Source of the DNA: Bacteroidales bacterium
GTDB taxonomy: Bacteria; Bacteroidota; Bacteroidia; Bacteroidales; Lentimicrobiaceae
DNA length: 62,408 nt
NCBI GenBank assembly: GCA_024636955.1
Contig: JAGXGB010000079.1
Location: 1 to 62,408, forward strand
Direction of reading: 5' to 3'
Below, piece after piece: positions 18,470-26,459 of this stretch. The first letter of the stretch is position 1. The number at the start of each line of letters is the position of its first letter. The position numbers and the translations under genes were made by a program. Below the pieces are notes generated by a model. That model searched no databases. It saw only the letters and a list, made by a program, of their open reading frames with translations, and was not told the origin of the DNA.

Positions 18470-19015
18470 TTATACCCTCTCACTAATTTTAATTAATGCA
18501 AACACAGCGTAATTGATCATATCGAGGTAATTAGCATCAACCCCTTCTGAAATGTTTGTCATACCCTTATTATCCTCAATTTGCTTAACCCTTAGCAGTT
18601 TCATCAGAATAATATCAGTAAGTGAATTGATACGCATATTGCGCCAGGCTTCATCATAATCGTGGTTCTTATTGAACATCAGGCCTTTTGCAGTGGCAAC
18701 GTACTTATCATAAAGCTTTTCAACTTCATCCTTATCCATATTCAACTCCTCACTATGTCCAAGCTCCAACTGTATGAGTGCAATTACAGAATAATTTACA
18801 ATTCCAATAAATTCACTTTTCTCATTTTCCGATATAAGCTGAGTGCCTTTGGTTTGAATACTTCTGATGCGGTTTGCCTTGATGTATATCTGATCGGTAA
18901 TTGATTCAGTTCTTAGTACCCGCCACGCGGTACCATAATCTTTCATCTTGGCTAAAAATATATCTTTGCATTCGCGGATAACCATATCAAACTGAGTAGT
19001 GGTTTCAGAAGTCAT
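18470..19015 (-). CDS. DUF1599 family protein
   Basis: A 181-residue protein with an evident internal duplication. KDYGTAWRVLR...TDQIYIKANRIRSIQ in the first half corresponds to HDYDEAWRNMR...TDIILMKLLRVKQIE in the second. This is the DUF1599 (PF07659) pattern, a domain that has been linked computationally to nucleotide modification; no biochemical role is assured. It is divergent from folP, with 73 bp between them and its own -7 box. I see no membrane segment or signal. Confidence 0.88.
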   Translation of the reverse strand: MTSETTTQFDMVIRECKDIFLAKMKDYGTAWRVLRTESITDQIYIKANRIRSIQTKGTQLISENEKSEFIGIVNYSVIALIQLELGHSEELNMDKDEVEKLYDKYVATAKGLMFNKNHDYDEAWRNMRINSLTDIILMKLLRVKQIEDNKGMTNISEGVDANYLDMINYAVFALIKISERV

Positions 19016-19058
19016 ATGCAGGTAAAGATTAATTAGTTAACTTTTCAATTTGTAATGG

Positions 19059-19066
19059 CAAATATA
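19059..19066 (-). promoter_or_regulatory. -7 box of the DUF1599 gene
   Basis: The minus strand reads TATATTTG, about 43 nt before the start codon at 19015. Confidence 0.55.
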
Positions 19067-19088
19067 GGAGGTTATCCCCGATAAATGT

Positions 19089-19943
19089 ATGAATTTTTCA
19101 GAAGATCAATCTATTCAATGCGGCTCTAAGAAGCTGAATCTCTCAGTGCCTGTGGTAATGGGCATCATCAACTTAACCCCCGATTCCTTCCATGATGGGG
19201 GCATGTTTAACACTGACGATGAACTGCTGGCAAAAGCTGAAACGCTGTTAATTGAAGGAGCAACCATTCTCGATATCGGGGCTGTGTCAACTCGTCCGGG
19301 TGCTAAACTTTTATCGCCAGATGAGGAGCTTGAAAGGCTAATCGGACCGCTGAAACTATTGCGACAAAAATATCCCGACACCATAATCTCCATTGACACA
19401 TATCGCCAAAATGTCGCAGCAGCAGCAATAGCCGAAGGCGCTGACATTATCAATGATATTTCGGGTGGAGTAATTGACAACGATATGATCGGCTATATGT
19501 GTACACAAACAGCCGCTTACATCCTGATGCACATGCAGGGAACCCCTGAAACCATGCAGAAGAATCCGGTTTATGAGGATGTTGTGCGTGAAGTAGGTTC
19601 ATTCTTCCTTAACCGGTTAAATCATTTCAAAAAAGCCGGGAAACACAACATTATCCTCGACCCCGGCTTTGGATTCGGCAAAACAGTCGAACATAACTAT
19701 AAACTTTTAAAAGCAATCCGGGAATACACTAAATATGGTTATCCAGTGCTGGCAGGAGTTTCAAGGAAGTCGATGATCAACAAAGTGCTGAGCACTGCAC
19801 CTGCCAATGCAATGAACGGAACAACTGTGGTTAATACCATCGCGCTTCTGAAGGGGGCTAACATTCTGAGGGTTCATGATGTGAAACAGGCTGTTGAGGC
19901 TATTAAGCTTGTGGAGCAATTCAAAGAATCCAATTCTCGTTAG
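19089..19943 (+). CDS. folP: Dihydropteroate synthase
   Basis: Condenses p-aminobenzoate with 6-hydroxymethyl-dihydropterin pyrophosphate in folate synthesis; the target of sulfonamides. The 284-residue TIM barrel shows all signatures: VMGIINLTPDSFHDGG, LDIGAVSTRPGA, IINDISGG, DPGFGFGK, VLAGVSRKSM and the C-terminal RVHDVK. An AGGAGG sequence lies about 18 nt before the ATG, unusual in this window, where Shine-Dalgarno-like sites are rare. It runs divergently from DUF1599 and is followed, after a REP-like block, by dacA, an order common in Bacteroidota. Confidence 0.97.
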   Translation: MNFSEDQSIQCGSKKLNLSVPVVMGIINLTPDSFHDGGMFNTDDELLAKAETLLIEGATILDIGAVSTRPGAKLLSPDEELERLIGPLKLLRQKYPDTIISIDTYRQNVAAAAIAEGADIINDISGGVIDNDMIGYMCTQTAAYILMHMQGTPETMQKNPVYEDVVREVGSFFLNRLNHFKKAGKHNIILDPGFGFGKTVEHNYKLLKAIREYTKYGYPVLAGVSRKSMINKVLSTAPANAMNGTTVVNTIALLKGANILRVHDVKQAVEAIKLVEQFKESNSR

Positions 19944-19963
19944 TCTTTTCTTTTTCTCCTTTT

Positions 19964-20135
19964 GTTCCGCACCTAACGGTGCGGGATAACCATTTGTAGA
20001 TGCTGCTTTTTCTACCGAGCTTTCGCACCTAACGGCGCGGGGGTTATTTGATGCGTATCCTGTTGTTTCTACCGAGATTTCGCACCTAACGGCGCGGGTA
20101 ATCAATGCCCCGTAGGGGCAAAAGATCGGTAGAAA
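19964..20135. repeat. Cluster of three REP-like palindromes plus a fourth hairpin
   Basis: CGCACCTAACGGYGCGG-type hairpins lie at 19967-19984, 20024-20039 and 20081-20097, the last two preceded by TTCTACCGAGNTTT. A TGCCCC/GGGGCA hairpin follows at 20106-20120. The block ends with an inverted GATCGGTAGAAA, the complement of the TTTCTACCGA lead. A related hairpin, CCGCACCATCAGGTGCGG with GATCGTAGAA after it, is at 34801-34830. Confidence 0.85.
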
Positions 20136-20176
20136 TAGATTAACAATCAAAAAAGAAGCAATCCCAAAGAATTAAT

Positions 20177-20184
20177 TAAATTTG
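20177..20184 (+). promoter_or_regulatory. -7 box of dacA
   Basis: TAAATTTG lies 15 nt before the ATG at 20200. An out-of-frame ATG at 20190 is quickly stopped by TGA, so a tiny overlapping upstream ORF would be made if the transcript begins before it. Confidence 0.5.
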
Positions 20185-20199
20185 CAAAAATGATTTCAG

Positions 20200-21006
20200 A
20201 TGCTTGAATCGGCTGTTCCCTTTTTTATTGGATTGCGACTGTTGGATATTATCGATATAATCCTGGTTGCCCTGCTGTTATACGAATTATATAATCTGGT
20301 AAAAGGCACCGCGGCCATCAATATCTTATTAGGGATAATTGCTATTTTCCTTGCATGGCGATTAGTGCGAATCCTTGAGATGGAACTGTTGTCTGAAATC
20401 CTGGGTGCTTTTATCAGCGTGGGATTTATTGCACTCATTGTGGTATTCCAGCCTGAGATACGCAAATTCCTACTAATGGTGGGCACCCCATCATTTATAC
20501 GGCGTAAACACAACAGGTTTCTATTCTGGAAGATCAAATATCCTGATGAAGAAGTACTTAGTATTGACCCAATCATCCAGGCCTGTCATAAAATGGCAAA
20601 TACCAAAACCGGCGCCCTGATAGTAATTGCCAAAGTAAATGAACTAACCGAGGTGATTGAAAGCGGTGAAATCATCAATGCCCGTATATCAGAGCAGCTG
20701 ATTGAAAATATCTTTTACAAGAACTCACCCCTGCATGACGGCGCCATGATTATCATGAATAACAAGATTCTTGCTGCCAGTTGTATACTGCCCGTTTCAA
20801 AGAATGATACCCTCCCCTCGCAGGTTGGTTTGCGGCACCGGGCTGCAGTAGGTATTACAGAAAGGTCAGATGCCATTGCCCTGGTAGTATCAGAGCAAAC
20901 CGGTCATATTTCATGGTGCAAAGGCGGTAATCTGAATATAAATATTCAGCCCTCGCGATTGAAGACGCTGTTGGAGGAGGAATTCAATCTAACCGTTACT
21001 GGGTAA
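20200..21006 (+). CDS. dacA: Diadenylate cyclase CdaA/DacA
   Basis: Makes c-di-AMP from two ATP. The 268-residue protein starts with three membrane helices (about residues 5-90) followed by the cytosolic DisA_N catalytic domain. The catalytic motifs are present: SPLHDGAMIIMNN (DGA) and VGLRHRAAVGITE (RHR). Its position after folP is the usual one in Bacteroidota. The regulator CdaR is not encoded here. c-di-AMP normally controls potassium and osmolyte balance and cell-wall homeostasis; that role is family knowledge, not visible here. Confidence 0.96.
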   Translation: MLESAVPFFIGLRLLDIIDIILVALLLYELYNLVKGTAAINILLGIIAIFLAWRLVRILEMELLSEILGAFISVGFIALIVVFQPEIRKFLLMVGTPSFIRRKHNRFLFWKIKYPDEEVLSIDPIIQACHKMANTKTGALIVIAKVNELTEVIESGEIINARISEQLIENIFYKNSPLHDGAMIIMNNKILAASCILPVSKNDTLPSQVGLRHRAAVGITERSDAIALVVSEQTGHISWCKGGNLNINIQPSRLKTLLEEEFNLTVTG

Positions 21007-21018
21007 TTAGGTAGAAAC

Positions 21019-21058
21019 AAATCTTGAACCCCTTGAACTCCTTGAACCCCTTGAACAA
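21019..21058. repeat. CCTTGAACC word array
   Basis: Four near-copies of TTGAACCCC/TTGAACTCC lie in tandem between convergent dacA and the TPR lipoprotein gene. The same word occurs at 36300-36360 and, inverted, at 34511-34590 and 37240-37280. Confidence 0.75.
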
Positions 21059-21061
21059 AAT

Positions 21062-21592
21062 TTAATTTTTATTCCTTGCTTCAAATTCCTTTACTAATTC
21101 CTCAGGGGATTTACCCATGTTGGTGATGGCGGATTGTGCATCATCTGCCAGTTCGTGATCGGGGAAACGGTGTATGAAATCGCGGTAAATACCTGAAGCT
21201 GTGCCCAGATTACCCAGGAAATTCTCGTAAATGTATGCTTTGAGGAAAACTGTTTCAGCCAGATGCGGGCTTTTCTGGTATTCATTGAGCGTGCGGTCTA
21301 CCAGTTTCATTGCCACTTGCGGCTGATTCATACCCATTGAAAGATTCACAGCACGGTACAAGTATGTTGCTGATGCAGTATCCTCTGGATATTTATCCAC
21401 AAAACCCGTGTACAGATTGAGCAAATTTTCAAGCTTAGCCTTGTCGGGACGGGCTGTTTCCTTCTTAAGCTCTTCTTCCAGGTTATCTATTGCGGCAACA
21501 TCTTTATCCCGCTCTGAAACAGATGTACATCCTACAATAAAAAGTGCAATAAGGAATATTATAATTGAGTTCAGGTTGTTAAGTTTCTTCAT
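21062..21592 (-). CDS. TPR-containing lipoprotein
   Basis: A 176-residue lipoprotein: hydrophobic N-terminus with lipobox ALFIVGC at about residue 22, a charged helix (NLEEELKKETARPDKAKLENLL), then TPR-like repeats ending HRFPDHELADDAQSAITNMGKSPEEL. This C-terminal motif is typical of tetratricopeptide proteins of the YbgF/BamD kind. It is probably an envelope scaffold protein. The stop of this gene is near the (TTGAACC) array, and its start lies 1 nt before the stop of def, so the order def then this gene forms an operon. Confidence 0.85.
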   Translation of the reverse strand: MKKLNNLNSIIIFLIALFIVGCTSVSERDKDVAAIDNLEEELKKETARPDKAKLENLLNLYTGFVDKYPEDTASATYLYRAVNLSMGMNQPQVAMKLVDRTLNEYQKSPHLAETVFLKAYIYENFLGNLGTASGIYRDFIHRFPDHELADDAQSAITNMGKSPEELVKEFEARNKN

Positions 21593-21593
21593 T

Positions 21594-22166
21594 TCAGGAA
21601 ATCTTCTTTTTTAAATTAGGAAAAATCATCTTATAACTTGGGTCGATGTTGCCTTTGGTGATATCTGCCAGTTTTCTTTTCAGCAACATTCGCCTTAGCG
21701 GATTAATGAGGTCAACAAACAGCACACCGTCAAGGTGATCGTACTCATGCTGAATAACCCTGCCCAGTGAACCGGAGATCACCTCATCATGGTATTCAAA
21801 GTTCTCATCGTAATACTGAATCCGCACATTAGGTTTGCGCATTACATCCTCCCTTATATCGGGAATACTTAAACAACCTTCATTAAATGCCCATTCATCG
21901 CCGGTTTCCTCAACTATCTTTGCATTAATGAACACACGTTTCATGTTCTCCTCATCGGGAAAATCCTCAGCATAAGGCGTTGTATCAATCACAAACAGCC
22001 TGATACTTCTGTTCACCTGCGGAGCTGCAAGTCCCACACCGTTTGAAGCATACATCGTTTCAAACATGTCAGCAATAAACTGCTCCAGTCCGGGATAATC
22101 CTTATCTATATCTTCTGCCACCTTTCGGAGGACCGGATGGCCATATGCTACAACCGGGAATACCAT
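21594..22166 (-). CDS. def: Peptide deformylase
   Basis: Removes the formyl group from nascent N-termini. The 190-residue protein carries the three metal-site motifs: GVGLAAPQ, EGCLSIP (Cys ligand) and QHEYDHLDG (HExxH). The N-terminus VFPVVAYGHPVLRKVAEDI is typical. It is downstream of ruvX (53-bp gap) and directly upstream of the TPR lipoprotein gene on the minus strand. Confidence 0.98.
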   Translation of the reverse strand: MVFPVVAYGHPVLRKVAEDIDKDYPGLEQFIADMFETMYASNGVGLAAPQVNRSIRLFVIDTTPYAEDFPDEENMKRVFINAKIVEETGDEWAFNEGCLSIPDIREDVMRKPNVRIQYYDENFEYHDEVISGSLGRVIQHEYDHLDGVLFVDLINPLRRMLLKRKLADITKGNIDPSYKMIFPNLKKKIS

Positions 22167-22219
22167 ACTTTCTACTTTTCTAAATTAAAAAATCGCGCTT
22201 ATTTCCTTCTAAACAACTT

Positions 22220-22654
22220 TCAATTCTTACCCCTGAACGACAACTGATCAAGATACGACTGCAGAATAATGGTCGCACTAACAGTATCAACCAGTGATTT
22301 GTTCTCGCGATCCTTCTTTTTCAAGCCGGCTTCGCGCATAGCACTTAAAGCCATCTTAGAAGTAAACCTCTCATCAACCCGTTCAATGGGAATATCGGGG
22401 AATGTTCTCTTCAATAGTTTAACAAATGGATCAATAAACCTGGCCGATTCAGACGCTTGATTATTCATTTGCCTGGGTTCACCAACCAAAAAAAGAACTA
22501 CCGGCTCCCTGCTAACATAATCCTTCAGAAAAGGAATCGCATCCATTGCCCTCACTGTAGTGAGCGACGTTGCTATGATCTGTTCAACATCAGTAACTGC
22601 AAGCCCTACCCTCTTCTGTCCGTAATCAATAGCAATAATCCTTCCAATCAGCAC
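22220..22654 (-). CDS. ruvX: Holliday-junction-resolvase-like protein RuvX/YqgF
   Basis: A 144-residue RNase-H-fold nuclease of the YqgF family, associated with processing of the 16S rRNA precursor and proposed in recombination. Active-site segments are AIDYGQKRVGLAVTD, FLVGEPRQM and VDERFTSKMA. The start is a GTG at 22654; no ATG fits, and the domain begins four residues in. A -7 box is 20 nt upstream. It heads the ruvX-def-TPR lipoprotein operon. Confidence 0.95.
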   Translation of the reverse strand: MLIGRIIAIDYGQKRVGLAVTDVEQIIATSLTTVRAMDAIPFLKDYVSREPVVLFLVGEPRQMNNQASESARFIDPFVKLLKRTFPDIPIERVDERFTSKMALSAMREAGLKKKDRENKSLVDTVSATIILQSYLDQLSFRGKN

Positions 22655-22674
22655 TTCGGGTTGTTTTGAGAGTG

Positions 22675-22682
22675 CAAAATTA
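22675..22682 (-). promoter_or_regulatory. -7 box of the ruvX operon
   Basis: The minus strand reads TAATTTTG, 20 nt before the GTG start at 22654. Confidence 0.55.
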
Positions 22683-22695
22683 CGAAAAATTTCAA

Positions 22696-22797
22696 TTGAG
22701 TGGTTAGGGGTTAGTGGTTAGGGGTCAGTGGTCAGGGGTTAGATGTGAGATGTAGGGACAGGTCGTGACCTGTCCATCATTGATGTTGGAAGATTTG
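22696..22797. repeat. Inverted copy of the GGACAGGTC palindromic element with tail
   Basis: The palindrome is at 22756-22775. Its tail, read here as GGTTAGGGGTTAGTGG words, is at 22700-22742, and the flank GTTGGAAGATTTGA is at 22785-22798. Both flank and tail match the element at 7570-7650 in reverse complement. Confidence 0.85.
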
Positions 22798-22842
22798 ACA
22801 TTTTATCAAGTATGGGATTGATTTTTGAACCACTCACATTAG

Positions 22843-22930
22843 CGTCGCATATTACTCGCATTGTGTTCGCATTTAAACGTTCAAAATGCGAACGCAATGC
22901 GAACGATATGCGAACAAAGTGCGAACGGTG
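22843..22930. repeat. 11-bp tandem array AATGCGAACGC
   Basis: Four contiguous 11-bp units (22885-22928: aatgcgaacgc, aatgcgaacga, tatgcgaacaa, agtgcgaacgg) are preceded by inverted words GTTCGCATTT, TCGCAT and CTCGCA. The inverted and direct parts could pair into a hairpin. The rest of the gap up to 23050 shows nothing recognisable. Confidence 0.8.
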
Positions 22931-23050
22931 ATAAAATTAATCATTAATCAATCGGGTAATAATTTGGAAAGAAGTTGATGAGAATTTATAATCTTAGAAC
23001 TGCGTACCCGGTTGACTTAAAGTATGGCTTGCCATGAAATTCCGGCTCTA

Positions 23051-23821
23051 TTATACCGAAAGAATTTTAAACTGATTGCCGGTTTTAATCTTATTTCCAA
23101 AGTAAACGAGTATGGCAAACATGGTTAAGTATAATATGGTGTTTACCGTAAGATTCATAATGTCGTCCAGACTATAAATTACAGCATTCATTATATTATT
23201 AAAACTATGAAATCCTATTGCACTCCAAATACTGTTAGTAATATAATATAGATAAGTGAGAATGCAACCACCTATAAAGATATGCACTAACCCAATTCCA
23301 ATGAATTGATTATCAAGACCATTTAAATGAAGTAAAGCAAAAAGTAAGGATGAGACAATTAATGCTAACCAAAATTTCCTGAAGATTTTAAGTAATGAAA
23401 TAAATATAAACACTCTAAAGAATAACTCTTCAAGAAAGCTCAAAACAATATTATTGAGTACTACTTCTATAAGGTTTCTTAATTCAAAATAATTTTGGCT
23501 AATACCAAGTTCTGTATGGTGATAAACTAAACCAATATGGACCATTGTTAAAGCTAAACACAATCCTGCACCTAAAAAAAATAGGAAGAAGTCATTTATT
23601 TTAAAGGTCAAATAGCTTGATCGAGGAAGTTGGTTTATTACCTTGTGATACAAAGTCACATAGTAATACATAATTATAACATACACTACTGTTACAATAT
23701 TTCCCAGGACAACAGAAATGGTTTTGAATTGATTTACAAGGAAACTTGTGAAAAATAAAGATAATAATACAAATAGGATAATTCCTAAAGTTAATGCTAC
23801 TAACTTCTCAACCTTTCCCAT
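23051..23821 (-). CDS. CPBP-family intramembrane metalloprotease-like protein
   Basis: A 256-residue, strongly hydrophobic protein with about seven or eight membrane helices. The CPBP (Abi, Rce1-like) signature is visible: FLEELFFRVFIF gives the EExxxR motif and LLFALLHLNG the first His motif. The second His motif is weaker (GFHSFNN at about residue 205). Members act as intramembrane proteases, in some cases for bacteriocin self-immunity; the substrate here is unknown. The gene is AT-richer than its neighbours and is bracketed by repeat blocks on both sides, so it may be an accessory insertion. Confidence 0.8.
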   Translation of the reverse strand: MGKVEKLVALTLGIILFVLLSLFFTSFLVNQFKTISVVLGNIVTVVYVIIMYYYVTLYHKVINQLPRSSYLTFKINDFFLFFLGAGLCLALTMVHIGLVYHHTELGISQNYFELRNLIEVVLNNIVLSFLEELFFRVFIFISLLKIFRKFWLALIVSSLLFALLHLNGLDNQFIGIGLVHIFIGGCILTYLYYITNSIWSAIGFHSFNNIMNAVIYSLDDIMNLTVNTILYLTMFAILVYFGNKIKTGNQFKILSV

Positions 23822-23907
23822 AAATTAGACAAGCATATTACATGAAAAGGGTTAAAGGTAAAGATTCAAATGTTATCATAACATCAGGAAGTAAATAAAA
23901 TATCTTC

Positions 23908-24035
23908 GCCACCCCTAACCACTAACCACTTTTTACTTCACTTTATACTTTAGCCTTTAGCCTTTAGCCTTTAGCCTTTAGCCTCGGTCACCGAGTGAAG
24001 CGCAGCGCAATCGAGGTGTTAGCCTTTAGCCTTAT
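23908..24035. repeat. CTAACC and TTTAGCC arrays with a nested palindrome
   Basis: The order is CCCCTAACCACTAACC, then ACTTTTTACTTCACTTTATAC, then five TTTAGCC heptamers (23949-23983), then a ~35-bp quasi-palindrome (CTCGGTCACCGAG...CGAGGTG, 23983-24018), then two more heptamers (24019-24031). The hairpin therefore interrupts the array. Confidence 0.85.
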
Positions 24036-24039
24036 ACCG

Positions 24040-24615
24040 TCACTGCCTAATAATCTTATAAGTCCCATTCTCAAACAACCTGATGATGGTTGACGCCTTG
24101 CCCTGATTGAACTGGTCGTGGAAGAGTTTGACTACGTAGTCTGACTGGTTGATGATTTCGGGGGATATTTGCTTGAAGACCAACGGAGTTGGCTCGCCTG
24201 ATATGTTGGCGGATGAGGATATTATGGGTTTGCCCAGTTCTTTGATCAGTTGGGAACAGAAGCCGTCGCGCACAACTCTTATGGCAATGGTGCCATCTGG
24301 GGCTGCAACATTGCGTGGCAGATTCCTCGCATTGTCATATATTACTGTTACTGGATTGTCAATGCTGCTTATAAGGTCCACAGCTATTTCAGGCACCCTT
24401 GTTACATACCTGGCAAGCGATTCGAAAGAATCAAGCAGCACTATCAGGCTCTTTTGCTCGTTTCTTTTCTTGATCTTATATATCCTGTCAACTGCCCTGG
24501 TATTCAAAGCATCGCATCCAAGCCCCCATACTGTATCAGTCGGATAAACAATTACACCACCCTCTTCAAGTACCCTTACCGTATTGAGTACTTCGGTTTT
24601 AATATCGTCATTCAT
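24040..24615 (-). CDS. tsaC: L-threonylcarbamoyladenylate synthase (Sua5/YciO/YrdC family)
   Basis: Makes threonylcarbamoyl-AMP for t6A modification of tRNAs reading ANN codons. The 191-residue single YrdC domain shows VIVYPTDTVWGLGCDA, YKIKKRNEQKSLIVLL (K-x-R) and ISSSANISGEPTP (S-x-N), the substrate-binding residues. There is no C-terminal Sua5 domain, so it is TsaC-like; a YciO paralogue cannot be fully excluded. Its start overlaps the 3' end of the GT9 gene by 8 nt, so the two are co-translated. Confidence 0.93.
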   Translation of the reverse strand: MNDDIKTEVLNTVRVLEEGGVIVYPTDTVWGLGCDALNTRAVDRIYKIKKRNEQKSLIVLLDSFESLARYVTRVPEIAVDLISSIDNPVTVIYDNARNLPRNVAAPDGTIAIRVVRDGFCSQLIKELGKPIISSSANISGEPTPLVFKQISPEIINQSDYVVKLFHDQFNQGKASTIIRLFENGTYKIIRQ

Positions 24616-25600
24616 AGGTCAGGGGTAATAACAATTGGTTCACAGTAATAGTTTTGGCACATTTAAAATGCGTTTCCGGACAACGATTATAGCCATGCAG
24701 CCCGCAGGGTTTACATGGTAAAGGCACTGTTGTTTCAACTATTGCCGACTTATCTGATAACGGTCCAAAGCCGAATGATGGTACTGTTGAGCAAAATACT
24801 GCCGTTACCGGTGCATTTACTGCCGATGCCATGTGCTGTGGTGCTGAATCGTTTACATAGTTCATTTGCGCATCTTTCATTACCTGCGATGATTGCAGAA
24901 ACGACAGTTTTCCGGCAAGGCTCTCCACGTTACTGTTTTTGCTGGTGCTGACAATCGACTGGCATAAGTCAACATCCTGACCACTGCCCAGAAGCAGAAC
25001 TCTTGTACCTGATGGAATGTTATCAATTAATTCAATCCATTTATCTGCAGGCAATTGCTTGGTGAAGTACAGCGATGCCGGCGATATGGTGATATAACGT
25101 CCCTGCCTGTATTGCATGGTGAACGATTCATCAGCTTCAGAAGGATATAACCGCGACTTATCGGCAGGAATGTTTACCAAAGGCATTATAAGATTGTGAT
25201 TGCGGTATATCTCGTGCGAACTGCCGTTGATGATATGCTTTACTTTGTGCGTGTAGGTAAAGGAAAGCGGGTTCTTCTCAAAGCCTGCCCTGAAGCCCGC
25301 ACCCGATAGTGCCGATACAAATCCTGATGAGGCAAAGCGCTGCACGTTTACTACAGCATCGTACCTGATACTCCTTATTCTGAAAGCTATATTAACAAGG
25401 TTGCGGTACTTGCCTTCCTTTTTATTCCACATAAACACATTCCGTATAAACGGGTGTCCAAGAAATAACGATTGATACCCCTCCTTGATAAGGTAGTCAA
25501 TTGATGCATCGGGATATTGCCTGTGAAGTGTTTCAGCCAGTGATGTTGAAAGTATTACATCGCCAAGTGAAGCAGTTTGTATGATCAATATCTGTTGCAT
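24608..25600 (-). CDS. Glycosyltransferase family 9 (heptosyltransferase-like)
   Basis: A 330-residue cytoplasmic GT-B enzyme of the ADP-heptose:LPS heptosyltransferase family. It begins MQQILIIQTASLGDVILSTSLAETL, the family's N-terminal signature. The C-terminal donor-binding segment includes VNDSAPQHMASAVNAPVTAVF, and SPASLYFTKQLPADKW marks the second domain. I use the ATG at 25600; the longer frame to 25693 would overlap dapD. It ends with cysteines (PCKPCGLHGYNRCPETHFKC), seen in many GT9 proteins of this phylum. It lies between dapD (2-bp gap) and tsaC. It probably works on lipid A core or another surface glycan. Confidence 0.92.
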   Translation of the reverse strand: MQQILIIQTASLGDVILSTSLAETLHRQYPDASIDYLIKEGYQSLFLGHPFIRNVFMWNKKEGKYRNLVNIAFRIRSIRYDAVVNVQRFASSGFVSALSGAGFRAGFEKNPLSFTYTHKVKHIINGSSHEIYRNHNLIMPLVNIPADKSRLYPSEADESFTMQYRQGRYITISPASLYFTKQLPADKWIELIDNIPSGTRVLLLGSGQDVDLCQSIVSTSKNSNVESLAGKLSFLQSSQVMKDAQMNYVNDSAPQHMASAVNAPVTAVFCSTVPSFGFGPLSDKSAIVETTVPLPCKPCGLHGYNRCPETHFKCAKTITVNQLLLPLTYE

Positions 25601-25602
25601 GA

Positions 25603-26421
25603 TTAAACCTGGATATTGTATTCGCGCAAAGCATCGTTGAGTGAGGTCTTCAGGTTGGTCGATTCCTTCCTGTAACCTATGATGAGCGCACACGGCACCT
25701 GGTATGTGCCTGCCTTGAATTCCTTCGGTATAGTACCCGGAATAACAACTGCCCTTTCGGGGACGCTCCCCTTGTATTCCACAGGTTCACTACCGGTAAC
25801 ATCTATGATCTTTGTTGATGCCGTTATTACAACCCCCGCACCCAGCACCGCTTCTTTGTGCAGTATTGCTCCCTCCACCACAATGCAGCGTGAGCCTATA
25901 AAACACCCGTCCTCCACAATAACCGGACTGGCTTGCACGGGTTCGAGTACTCCCCCAATGCCTACCCCTCCTGAAAGATGCACGTCTTTTCCTATCTGTG
26001 CGCAAGAGCCAACAGTAGCCCATGTATCAACCATAGTGCCTGAATCAACATAAGCGCCAATATTCACGTACGAAGGCATCAGTATTACGCCTTTCGCGAT
26101 GTACGATCCGTATCGTGCAACAGCAGGCGGCACCACCCTGATACCCCTGAGGTCGTAGTCCCTCTTAAGTGCTATCTTATCGTGAAATTCAAGCGGACCG
26201 GCTTGAGTGATCTCCATACTGCGGGTGGGAAAGTACAATATCACTGCCTTTTTCACCCACTCATTAACAACCCAACCGCCTTCAGCCGGCTCTGCCACCC
26301 GCAATGTACCATTGTCGAGCATCTCAATAACACTCTCAATGCTTTTAACGGAACGCTCATCATGAAGTAATTCACGATTGTTCCATATCTCATTTATTAC
26401 CTGCTCAAGATCCTGTTGCAT
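25603..26421 (-). CDS. dapD: Tetrahydrodipicolinate N-succinyltransferase
   Basis: Transfers succinyl from succinyl-CoA to tetrahydrodipicolinate in the succinylase branch of lysine and diaminopimelate synthesis. The 272-residue protein has an alpha-helical N-terminus and a left-handed beta-helix of hexapeptide repeats (VNIGAYVDSGTMVDTWATVG; HLSGGVGIGGVLEP; VIVEDGCFIGSRC). It is the first gene of a tight unit dapD-GT9-tsaC, spacing 2 bp then an 8-nt overlap. Confidence 0.97.
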   Translation of the reverse strand: MQQDLEQVINEIWNNRELLHDERSVKSIESVIEMLDNGTLRVAEPAEGGWVVNEWVKKAVILYFPTRSMEITQAGPLEFHDKIALKRDYDLRGIRVVPPAVARYGSYIAKGVILMPSYVNIGAYVDSGTMVDTWATVGSCAQIGKDVHLSGGVGIGGVLEPVQASPVIVEDGCFIGSRCIVVEGAILHKEAVLGAGVVITASTKIIDVTGSEPVEYKGSVPERAVVIPGTIPKEFKAGTYQVPCALIIGYRKESTNLKTSLNDALREYNIQV

Positions 26422-26459
26422 AACTTTTCTTATTCAGGGAAAATTAATGAAAAATAGTG

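Noticed and set aside
22885..22928. Possible CRISPR array
   Set aside because: Units are 11 bp and contiguous with no spacers, and no cas genes are nearby. The other arrays also have 7-10 bp units.
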